From Anisakis pegreffii (lineage: Eukaryota > Nematoda > Chromadorea > Rhabditida > Anisakidae), in assembly GCA_035041965.1 (NCBI GenBank), contig JAPYMA010000110.1, positions 1 to 64,000 on the forward strand: a stretch of DNA of 64,000 bases, read 5' to 3'. A program made the position numbers and the translations under genes. Within the stretch, counting starts at the first letter, position 1. Every line of letters begins with the position of its first letter. The notes beneath the pieces were generated by a model that saw only the letters and a list, made by a program, of their open reading frames with translations, did no database searches and had not been told where the DNA came from. Positions 45,001 through 55,096 of this stretch are shown here, piece after piece.

Positions 45001-48000
45001 TACGCTTAATTCCGAAGGATCAGGTGATAGTTTGTATATGAGTACTACTTATTGGTTAGAAACGAACTCATGTGTCAACAATGATGAAAAAAGTTTGGAA
45101 ATGATTTCCGCAGTCAAAAGAAAGTACAGGATCAAAGGTTGGTCATGTGAGCATTGTAAATTAATTTCCTGAATGGTTCGCTTCAGCTAAAATCATCAAC
45201 TATCGAAAAGTACCCTTATAGAATTGAAGTTTGCATGCCTCCATCAAAAGATTGAAACCAGCTATCGATACGAGTTGACTAAGGTTAAATTGCGTTTTTG
45301 AAGTCGTAAAATGGTTGAAACAAGGCAGACAGTACCTTAAGACTGCACGTTCTTGCTTCTCTGTGTCCGTTTTCGCATGCAACACCATTGCAGAGACGTT
45401 CACGCGTCTGAAATCCACTGCCGCAGGTAACCGAACAAGGTGTCCAGTCACTCCACGATTCACTTATACATTCCTGGAACATGTTTATCGCTGAAACTTC
45501 TCATATGAACCAGAATATTACTAAAATCTATGTCTGCATTGCTGGCGTAAATAGCATTCGAAAATATCTTCTTGACTGACACGGCTGATTTTAATTTCAG
45601 TGACCAGTTCTGCAAAAGGTGAAATTCATTCCAGTATCAACATTTTGTGGATGTCACACCCCAACACTCTCAGATGAATTTTCTCATCTAATACGATGAA
45701 ATAAGCAGTTGAACGAGTCGGAATAATATCATTCGCAATTGTTGAAATTTGAAGATGACTTTTATCGGATTTATGACAAGAGCTAATGAGTTATTATTCA
45801 CATGTGAATTGCAACCGTCGATTTGTTTTCCCTCTCCTTCGCATTTTCCAGGATCACTGCACTCACGCGATCGGCTTCGTTGACCACCTCCACATGTCAC
45901 GCTGCATTCTTCCCATTCCGACCACTCACCCCATTTAGGACATTCGTTCTGTAAATAGTTCTAGCCAGTCATTTTGAATTACTGATCAAATTGATTGCAT
46001 CCTTGAATGAAATATTCCAAATTTTATACGACCATCATTAATTGAAAATTATGACCTGAATTCGAATCTCGATTCTCTTCATATGGTTATCGCTGCACAA
46101 TAAAACTGCATTTGTTGGTTTCGAACTGCGAAAAGAAATGTTCAAAAATAAGAGAACGTTGATAAACCTCATTGCAACTTCTCTCTTCTTTGAGATCATC
46201 AGAACAATCTTCACCACTCATACAGCTCCTAAGTCGTGTTTGCACTCCACCATCGCAAGTTGCACTACACGTTGACCAATCTGTCCACTCTGAATATTCC
46301 TCGCAAGGATCAGGTTCAGGGTCACATCGTTTAACTTCTTCTTCAGCTCCAGTGCAACTGTTCTAAAAAGCCGTATTCAAATTCAATATCTATATCAGGC
46401 TGTTGTTGTATTCAACTGAATTTCAAGCGAATTCAAATTAATCAGATCTACTCGAGGAGGGGAACATTTTTCACGGATCACCAAAATCTGAAAAATCTGA
46501 TAATCTAAGAATATAATCATTCCAACGTTCATCGTGCACTCTATTCGACTCATAATTGGTCGTTCTTGAAGGCGTGTTTGCTTAAAGCTGGTGGATATGA
46601 TAGGAAGCAACTAGAGTATTCTCAATAGAAATTCATAATATCAGTCGATTATCTCGTCTTATATATATAAATGATCAACTCACATCCCCATGTGAAGATG
46701 AACAGGATCGTTGTCTTGTCTGAGATCCATTATTGCCGCAGGTCACAGAACATGTGGACCATTCCTGCCATTCAGTCCACTCCGATTCCTTAGAGCTCTC
46801 TGCATCGGTTTGTGGACAATCTCGCCGATCGCTCACCACTGCTTGATTGTCACAAGATAATGCCTGAATTATATGAAAATGTCGCCGAACTTTGCGCTGA
46901 TTATTAGATTCGTTGCGCTATTCACTTCATTTGTTTAAATGATGGCCAACTCAAATTAACTTCTTTTACGAAATCTGTTCCTTTTATCACTTTGACTACC
47001 TTCCCGGTCGCCAGGATATAATGAATACCTACCAAGTAAGTTTCGACACGGTGAGACTGTTTTCTGAACCACTTCACATTAAACGATGATTTTATGAATG
47101 ATTTCTATACACAGTTTAACTTCAAATCATGAAGACAATAACGTTATTTTAGAGTGACTATTGTTTTGTCGATCACTAATGTGCAAACGCGCTCACCAAA
47201 CAAGCTCCCCCAATGCAGTATTCGCCAACACCACAAGGCGATCCATCTGGATATTGCCCCTTGTTCCGTATCATTTCAGTGCCAATCAAATGACACCAAA
47301 TTTTACACGGTTGAGTGCCGTCTGCAATATCACTAATATGAGACTGATGTTCATCTCTTCACTAATGGAATGCACTCATCATTTCAGTACTTAATGCTGT
47401 TAATTGAACTGTTTTTTTTTAGTGAAATAACTTAAAAATGAAACAATACTATTATCTTTATTCGACATCTTGAACGTGAATCTGTTTTGGATTTGGATAA
47501 GCGATTAAAATTGTGAAAAAAAAACTGACGAAGAAACGTCTGTCCGCTGAGCTGATGATCAGGCTTGACAGGATCATTTTTGATGGATGTACATAAACGT
47601 GTACCAAACTCCAATCTCGACAATCCTTCACATGAAGAATGCACGCTACCACAAATCAGTCCTCTTATATTTGATCCCTTACATCGCTTCCCCCCGTTGT
47701 TCGGTCTGAAAGTTGAACATCCTATAACAACTTCCAATAGAACTGTTTCGGCTACGTGAAGCTGTCTTCCACTGGCCAAAGTTGAGATTGATTCAAGTAT
47801 ACTGTCTTTATTAAAATTTTTCAAGCGTCGTCTTCAGTCCTCTCAGTGCATCGACATTTCAATCGGTTGATCGGAAAACGTACGCAGGATTTGTGCATGT
47901 CCTCAGTTGACTTTTCAACTGAATACTTCCGGTTATCTGACATTGACTTATCGGACATCGTTGATCGGCACCACTCCATTCTGACCATCCACCATCAACT

Positions 48001-51000
48001 GGAAGCGGTTTTGGTCCATAACGCCAATTGGTGCATTCGCCTTCGATGCAATACTAGAAAATAGGATTTCGATTAAATTCTGATAATTTTATACGGTCAT
48101 AATAGCCAGACTCATGAGGAAGAACAACAGTGTTGATAAACTGGCATAAATATTTCGTACAGTCATTTTCTCGAGTTGATTTCATTTTGCTGAAATGAGA
48201 TTTTTTTGATGACGATAACGAAACAGAGTTCTTTTGTCAACTTCGAACTGTATTCTCGATTAGTGCAAATTCGTGGGAATACTTCGAAAATGAATTTGTA
48301 GATAGATGCAAAACTGATATATACATAGTTCGTATAAGCCAATTGTTCTCATAGGGGGTAAAATTACTCATTTTGGGTAATGGGAGGTGTCAAAGGGTAA
48401 TGGAGGGGTCAGGAAAATAGTATTCAGTGCAATTGTCATGCTATGATAGAACACCACTGTGATGGTGATTTTCATCTCGGATAAGTAAATGAGGTAGTTG
48501 ATGGCAACACTGAAATTACATCCATTTGTCTTTAAATGCCGTTTTAACAAGGTTTTCATTCTTCTCCTTGCTGTTATAATTACTCTCATAGCTTTTATCA
48601 ACAAAAGGGTTCTCTTCTACTATTTTCTCATTCATTTCACTCAACAGTTTAAGTCAAATTCTCGTTCTATACAATGTATTCTATAAATGATCATTTGACT
48701 GCCGAACGTTGTTGAGCAGTTCAATTCGACTGTTATACTGCTGATTTCTGCTGTCAACAGTCGTTAGTAAATAGTATATACTACAGAATAAGAAGTTGTA
48801 AAGTGAAATGAGATGAAGTGAATGAGAAAAACTCATCAAGAGAAAGATATTCGCATGTAATAGCTATGAGAGTGAATACAACACGTCCAAAAAGAATGAG
48901 AATCCATCTGAATCAGTTTAAAGTGAGCGTGTCACAGACAATAACTTTTCGTGCAATCATATTCGACTGCAATACTGAAGAACTCAACGGTCTAAGAGAA
49001 GGACCAGCGGTGTCGATTACCATCATAGACGAGCTAGTAAGAATGAACGTAATGGTCATCTGAACACAATATATGATTTCCATATTTAATAGGGGGAGGG
49101 GTGGGGGTAACGGCGGCCTGCCAGATCATCAAAATGGATAATGGAGCAGCTGAACATGAGAACCACTGTTATAAACAGTGATATCTAGACTTCACTGGAC
49201 TGCTTGCAATCAAAATGTCAAACGAACCTTGTCTCCGCCGCACCAACTGCCTTCTAATGCCGGATGAGCTGTTGAAATTGTTGATCCACCATTACCACAC
49301 CACAATATACGACAAATATCCTAAATGATAATATCGTTTTTAAAATGAGAACAATGTTTGCATAACTTAAGCAGTGCATGAAATGTTGGTATATGAGATT
49401 GATCGACGAACAATTTTTGCATTCCTATCTCTCAAAAAGATCTTAACAATAATCTCATCTCTCGATTGCAGTAATTTTTTGGAGATTATTTTCACCACTT
49501 GCTTCACGAGAAAATAACTTTACAATCTTTCCATTCAACCTCGTTTTCACTTGAGTAACTGACAGTATATATTTTTTCACGACAACTGCATTTGAAAAAA
49601 AAACTGCAGAGAATAATCCATCAAATACGTACATCCATTTTTCTGTGATTTGGAATCTCCACTTGGTAGTCTTTTCCCCAAAAGTAAGAGCATTGCTGAT
49701 CAGCTGTGAAGCGTTGTCCTGGAAGGAGACCGTTCTTCAAGTGATCATAGACTGAAATCCTTCCGGCTGCATCTCGCAAGCAATTTCCTCTACCACTCTC
49801 GCTGTAACCATTCAGAATCATTTCGCCTATTGGGGAAACTCTTTATCAATTATTTACAGATAACATTCTTCAGAGGAAATCAGCGAATGAAGCGATGAAG
49901 CATCGACTGACTCGAGTTGCAAGAGGAATGCGTTGAATTCTCGCACCGAACAATCACTCCATGTTGTTTTACCAGCACCGTTAACTGCTGACATCAAACA
50001 GCAACTCCGACTGCATTGATTCTGAACACCATCGTGCACCATACCCATACTGAAACATACAACATATTGTGTTTGCTCAAACACACCCAAACCATCTGCT
50101 GATGTTTTCTAGGTTTATAAAAGTCCTGTATAGCATTGAACAGTAATCTCTTGGGAGATATGATGAGGGAAGACAGCTGAAGAGGCAGGTAAATCACTAT
50201 TGATTGATTTTTCCCATAGTTCTTCCATAATTGACCAAAAATTTACTTTTGACAGCAAACTTTTGATCAATGGAACAAAATCCTAATTTGTTGCTAAAAA
50301 GTAATAGATTCTTAGAGGAGGGGAATTGTAATCGCGCAGATTGCTGAAGTGGGAATGTTGGTTTACTATGAGATTAGTCCGGGTGTGAAACGCAAGAGTG
50401 TGAGAACCACTGATTCACAGCGAAGTTGTTTTTAGAATGGACACTGCGTTTATGATGCAAAAAAAATCCGTAACTGCATTATATTTCTCATATGTGACAA
50501 ATTTTGAAGCATGCGAGAATTATGAAATGTTGAGAATAGCTGTTGAATTGGAAAGGGTTTCAGTGGTTAGGAAAAAAAGAAGAGGATAGAGGGCTATGAG
50601 CCACTACAAAAAATGATATCAGTGGAATGAAAAATGAACTGAAAAATGAACTTTGAAAGAATATTTCATACTTGTGACCCATTTCATGAGCAAGAACGAA
50701 CGATCGACCGAGATGAAGACCCTCAACAAGACTGCACGCGAATATGTCATCACACATCCTGGCCACCGGTGCTACGCCAGCAACCGAAGTTGTTGTATGA
50801 TAGATGTCGTAACTGTAATTTTTTAAAATTCATCATACAAAACATTGAGAAACTGACGAATAGTTGCATTTTTTGATAGGATGAAAGGTTTGTATGTCAC
50901 GAGTTGCGATACTTCCGAATAAGTTATTTTGGTCCAATTATCTACGACAGCATGATTCATTGTTAACAGAGTGCTTGAAAATTCTATTCATTCAGTATTC

Positions 51001-54000
51001 ACCCAGTCAGTAAAATTCCGTGATCCCAATGACCTGGATCAGTTAGATCAGATCCAGGATTGATAGCTGCTTGGTGTCGGCAAAAACCATTCAACAGAAT
51101 TTGGGCTTGTCCATTTCTGTGGGTTAGTGTTTCCAATCCAGCCTGAAACGAAACAAAGAAATAAGTTGTACACAGTGCAGCCATCATAATGTCGGTCATG
51201 ATGAATTTATATTCAAAACGTCAGTATCTGTTTAGAATTCAACTTCGGCTGACAAACATTTTTACTGAATTAAATTTAAAACGTTCTGATTATTTCAAGT
51301 AATAGCACGAAGCAGATGGCATTGAATTATTTAACCACTACCAGCAAAACCACTCCAAATCCAATAAAACATTTCAAAATGATCAATTCGGATGCAAAAG
51401 AATCTTATAAAGTACCGGTTGAGATTTCCAAAGTTCATATCGAACGATAACAATGTCGAGAACTGGTGACATGGATGACTGCTGATACAATACGTGCACA
51501 TTGTTAATTAACGCTAATGAGAAATCAAGTAAATGCTGCTCTGGATCGCCGATATATTCACGTTGAAAATGTTCGAATAGCTTCGAATCAAGGAATAAAC
51601 CAATTTCGAGTGTTATCGGATCGAGTTGTGGAAATATGAATAATGAGTCAAGTTTTGCCACTGACGGTAAAGTATAGTTGAACGCTAGTGCTTCACCTGT
51701 AAGATCTATGGCAACGTTTGTTTACTTCATCATACCTATAAATGGGTCATTCGATTCCCTGTCTAAGATCGTGATAGCATGAACAGATTATCAGACACAA
51801 GCCAAATCATCGCCTGGCTCAGAGTCGATAACCTCAGTGATATTGGTGCATTTCTCGTTTTTGAGCAAAGCTTTCCTTTGCGAGCAAGAGTCCACTCCGC
51901 GACGTACCAACTAACGGTTTGGTACTCTACCTCTGAGATCTTAGCGTTTGACACTCATCAGATCAATTTCGAATCAGAGGCACTGAAGAACGTTTAAAAA
52001 CATGATCCAGCCATTTGGCGAAGGCCAAACGGTTTCCACGATACGTCAAAGGTAGAGTACCCAATCGGTAATCGGTGCGTCGCGGGTTCGACTTCCACTC
52101 GCTGTAGAAGGTTTTCTTCGAAACCAGTGCGTGTACCAATGTCATCAATGTTCCAGAGCAATGAGAAATATGGACAATCAAATCATAAAATACTTCACTG
52201 CATACGTTCATTTTCTCGGTATTCTACTCGAAATGAAATGTCAAAATAATGACGAATAAAAAAGCTTCACAAGCTTCAAAGCAACAATAGCATCGAGCAA
52301 CGAACAATTTGCATAGCATGGAAACTGCAAAAGCAAAGCTGCACTTCATCAGGCAGCCCTCGGAATAACTTTTGAAAAGTTTCGGATCAGAACGAGTTTT
52401 TCTTATCAATAGAAGGCTTTGCATTTGATCACCTTCAATCCAATATGCATAAGCGTTTAGACTGACTGACAGCAATCAGTGTAATCCTTCAAGCGCAAAT
52501 GTGTATCGCATCATCCGCAAAAAGAAACTGAAGCGCGTCAAGCAGTAATGTTACCAGGGGATGGATGCGCACTGCAGTATGCCAGTGAAATATAACTGCG
52601 GTGAGAAGCTTGCTCAAGATGCAACCACGCTGAAACCTCTCACTCGTCTAAAGGTGTGGAGGAAACGTTGACCTGTCTCTGATTTGCAAATGCTCGAGAA
52701 AAAACCGATTCTTCGAAGGCTTGAAATGCAGTTCTTTTCAAGTCATTTGCTGGAACACTTTGTTTGTGAGAATTTTAGTGCAGTAGCGCAAATGCACCGC
52801 TACATTAGAATTTTTTGTAGATCTTAAATTTTGTGTATTTTTCACTTACTAAGTCGTTTATACATCTTTGTGCTTATCGCTTACATCTGATTCGCCTTAA
52901 GTTCATTCATGAAGTAAACGACACGGATTTCATTTTTCCTCGCTGGAGTGATTTTTTTCAATACTTGATAAAGGATTTCAGATGTAGATACGATAACATA
53001 GCAAAGCCACGAATAGAATCTGATAATTGGGACTCATCAAGACTTGATGGAACTATGATCTCAAAATGGACTCGTACCAAAGTGCTATCACAATTTCTAC
53101 TTATTCATGTACTGTGTTCATTGAGAGTGCATTTCATTGCCATGAGAAGGTACCATCCAAATGCTGATTGCATCGTTCATCAAGACGTCTTCCAAATAAC
53201 ATTTAATAAGAGATTAAACCTTATTTGGAGCTTAAGCAAAGCACACACCTGCATGCTTATTCATCTCTTCAGTGGCATCAATTGACTTACTAACGTCGCA
53301 GAATTGATCACCGAGAGGTTCGTCGTTCAATCGAATCAATTGCTCTTCTATCGATCGCTCTAATGAATTCATTAAACCCGCTTCACGTTTATACACAACA
53401 TGTTCCTCTACCTGTAATATATCCACTGCGAATTTGTTACCGTTACTCAATATGAATCAATCGGACATTTTGTGATCATATCTAACAACTGCTATCGATT
53501 CGTCAAATCAGGGATTCAATTCCACTGCAAAATCAATCCCTGTGAATCATCGTTGAACGATTAATACACAAACGGAGAGTTCGTATGAGATGAAAACGAT
53601 TCTTGCACCGACCTGATGAGCTTTTAAACGTTCAGGAATGGGCTGTATCATAAGAAAGTGATCATCCATTACGATTGTACCCATCAGTGAGTGACAGTTG
53701 GAAATGGCTGCCGCAACGTTACCATGAGATGTCACTTTACCAACAAAATGACAATTAGAATCTAGATTGGATGGCAGACCGTTGGTACGTTCTGAATGAT
53801 TACCATCACGAATCACTGATATCTAAAGTTGTTGTTGTGAGAAAATTGCTGCGAATTCGTCTGAATGCAACTGATTTCCCATTGATAAAATTGAACAGAA
53901 TACAATAAAATATACTTCAATGCACATATCGGATTCGATTATTTATAATTCACTGTGCTACCCTAAATAAAACAACTTTCGCTCGTTTTAGGTCAGCAGA

Positions 54001-55096
54001 CCATATTGTGCTACTTTTATCCCATATCACTTGTGAATTTTTCGTTCTCATGAGTGATCTTCTACGCTCATTATTAGTTAAAGCAGATTCTTTGCTCAGC
54101 CAAGCCGTTTTCTATACAGTTTCGCTGCTCACGCATTAATGAACTCGAAACGGCATGTAAATTTTAAGACTGTTCTTATGTGATCACGAAATGAGTGAGG
54201 TTCGTGGTCGTGATGATTAATGCTTGCTGGTATTTTCAACGTCATTGCTCAATGATCTCACAACGGTTGGTGACTTATACATCCAGCGCCTATATGCACG
54301 CTCTTGGGTGAGATAAATGAAGTGCGACAATCTAATGATGATGAATAATCTGGTTTGATGTGATTGTAACACATTGATTTGACGCTTTAGTTTGTTTCAT
54401 AGCAAACAAATTGGTGTTAATTTCAACTCATACTAACGATTATGAATCACACTGATGGAATGCGGTCCTTTTCCACAGCAACAAGTTGGTAATGCAACTA
54501 CTGATTTTACGCAGAGGTGAATTTCATTACCCACAGTTTCCATGAAAGCAAGCATTCTCGATGAATGTCCACAAATAAGCTTAGTGCACTCGGGCGCTTC
54601 ATGCCGAATTCATAAAGGCGAAAATTCTTCTGCACTGATGCAGTAGTACGAATACAGTCAGTTTAACGAATAAAACTGTTATGTTTACACGAGATGGATG
54701 CAAAATAGAGTTTGAAGGCGGCTTATAGGCAAATCCATTGAAATTTATAGTACAATTGACTAAAAATTCAATGATTCCAGAGAAATTAAATGTAATGTTA
54801 GAACTGTTCACATGGAATAATTAAGATGGAATGTGTGATCAAATGGAAATAAGGAACAGAAATTTTTAATTTGATAATCTTCTTGAAATACTTACCAAAT
54901 GTGGACTCAGGAGTTTACGATTCGGTTTGAGTTCAATTCGGTATGTTGAATTCCATGCATTGAATTTCAAACGAAGGCCATCACCGCCGAATTTAAGCCT
55001 TTCGGTTTTGATTAACTCATATTCTGGAACGTGCGATTTATCTTCTACGCCAAATACTTTTTGCAATTCCCGTTTTGTAAGCCGATGATGAAATGC
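39020..55096 (-). CDS. ADAMTS metalloprotease with multiple thrombospondin repeats (ADT-1-like), 5' end missing
   Basis: A secreted zinc protease acting on extracellular matrix. Twenty-eight exons join in frame into about 1470 codons ending in TAG at 39020; exon coordinates are in the three domain entries below. Domain order: ADAM-type prodomain, metalloprotease with HEMGHNMGMVHDG and a downstream Met-turn (CCLMS), disintegrin-like domain, first TSR, Cys-rich domain, then about 13 TSRs. There is no recognisable spacer and no GON or PLAC domain. In nematodes this layout is closest to ADT-1-type ADAMTS, which by established work are matrix-remodelling enzymes; the assignment is by architecture only. 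The first exon seen opens in phase 0 in the prodomain, so the signal-peptide exon must lie beyond 55096. The gene converges on the GPCR gene. Confidence 0.93.
39450..40189. mobile_element. hAT-like non-autonomous element, 740 bp
   Basis: Ends are CAGTGGTTCTCACG and, inverted, CAATGGTTCTCATAGG. It is flanked by a perfect 8-bp direct repeat CTTTAGAC (39442-39449, 40190-40197), the TSD length typical of hAT transposons. No transposase frame was seen. It lies in the last intron of the ADAMTS gene (39207-40670). Confidence 0.85.
43094..43288. mobile_element. hAT-like miniature element, 195 bp
   Basis: The right end reads, inverted, CAGTGGCGTAGCCAGGAT; the left end is CGGTGAGTAGCCAGGGG, matching with one gap. 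Flanks CAAGCATC (43086-43093) and CAAGCATT (43289-43296) form a 7/8-match TSD. It is GC-richer than its surroundings, non-coding, and sits in the ADAMTS intron between exons 43360-43527 and 42816-42971. Confidence 0.75.
47197..49826 (-). other. ADAMTS disintegrin-like, first TSR and Cys-rich exons
   Basis: Exons: 49633-49826, 49228-49320, 47884-48053, 47530-47705, 47197-47321. The disintegrin-like part has [24 protein letters not shown] and [15 protein letters not shown]. The first TSR starts PVDGGWSEW and crosses a junction at [13 protein letters not shown]. The Cys-rich part includes [12 protein letters not shown] and [18 protein letters not shown]. The intron between 49865 and 49826 would be only 38 nt. 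The 3' end of exon 47530-47705 is chosen for phase and a gtcagt donor. Confidence 0.82.
48340..49168. mobile_element. Second hAT-like element, inverted relative to the first, 829 bp
   Basis: The left end CAATTGTTCTCATAGG and the inverted right end CAGTGGTTCTCATG match the element at 39450-40189 in opposite orientation. Subterminal sequence is shared too (ttactcat...gggtaat, aggtgtcaa, and aacagtttaagtcaaattct inside). Flanks GTATAAGC and TTATAAAC are a decayed 8-bp TSD (6/8). It lies in the ADAMTS intron between exons 49228-49320 and 47884-48053. Confidence 0.78.
51842..52141. repeat. Inverted pair of tRNA-derived (SINE-like) segments
   Basis: The stretch 51842-51960, read on the minus strand, aligns along about 115 bp with 52020-52141 on the plus strand. 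Each has a tRNA-like head: ggtagagtacc for the D-arm or box A side and, in the right copy, gcgggttcgacttcc as a near B box. A shared tail extends past the tRNA part, as in SINEs. Stems are imperfect, so neither is a working tRNA. They lie in the ADAMTS intron 51697-53290. Confidence 0.55.
52833..53285 (+). CDS. Unrecognised 150-codon open frame antisense to an ADAMTS intron
   Basis: The frame stays open for about 450 bp on the plus strand inside intron 51697-53290, ending 6 bp before exon 53291-53411. It has no early ATG (the first codons include GTG), no signal peptide, no membrane segment and no domain I recognise. The length is notable for AT-rich DNA. It could be a decayed transposon fragment, a nested gene exon, or chance. 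Confidence 0.2.
   Translation: MYFSLTKSFIHLCAYRLHLIRLKFIHEVNDTDFIFPRWSDFFQYLIKDFRCRYDNIAKPRIESDNWDSSRLDGTMISKWTRTKVLSQFLLIHVLCSLRVHFIAMRRYHPNADCIVHQDVFQITFNKRLNLIWSLSKAHTCMLIHLFSGIN

Larger units (their letters stand above)
39020..46863 (-). other. C-terminal thrombospondin type-1 repeat array (about 13 TSRs)
   Basis: Exons: 46684-46863, 46168-46362, 45802-45948, 45336-45473, 44765-44876, 44381-44566, 43943-44144, 43692-43780, 43360-43527, 42816-42971, 42464-42581, 42065-42217, 41581-41678, 40949-41122, 40671-40743, 39020-39206. Typical cores are [29 protein letters not shown] and [19 protein letters not shown] sequences with R-x-R-x-C second halves. Exon boundaries often split a repeat after the Arg of the CSxTCG-x(n)-R part. 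One exon (43943-44144) has a Lys/Ser-rich linker between repeats. The tail after the last TSR is acidic and Ala/Ser-rich, ending in PIS. Half of the exon joins here are phase 0, which would allow repeat gain or loss. Confidence 0.88.
49865..55096 (-). other. ADAMTS prodomain and catalytic domain exons
   Basis: Exons in transcription order: 54896-55096, 53613-53822, 53291-53411, 51416-51696, 51003-51142, 50672-50812, 49865-50049. The prodomain contains [15 protein letters not shown] and a cysteine-switch-like NCHFVGKV, and ends near VVYKR, a possible basic cleavage site. The catalytic domain runs from about [15 protein letters not shown] through [20 protein letters not shown]. The zinc site is split by an intron inside the Asn codon after HEMGH (junction 50672/50049). 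The first splice site of exon 53613-53822 was fixed by phase. Confidence 0.88.

Noticed and set aside
47706..47771. Apparent frameshifted TSR remnant just upstream of CSTFRPNN
   Set aside because: Using the tttcag acceptor at 47706 joins CTNPA directly to PNNGGKRC in frame, so no frameshift is needed.
52020..52100. Functional tRNA gene on the plus strand
   Set aside because: The acceptor and T stems do not pair and the B box carries an extra base; better read as a SINE-like relic.
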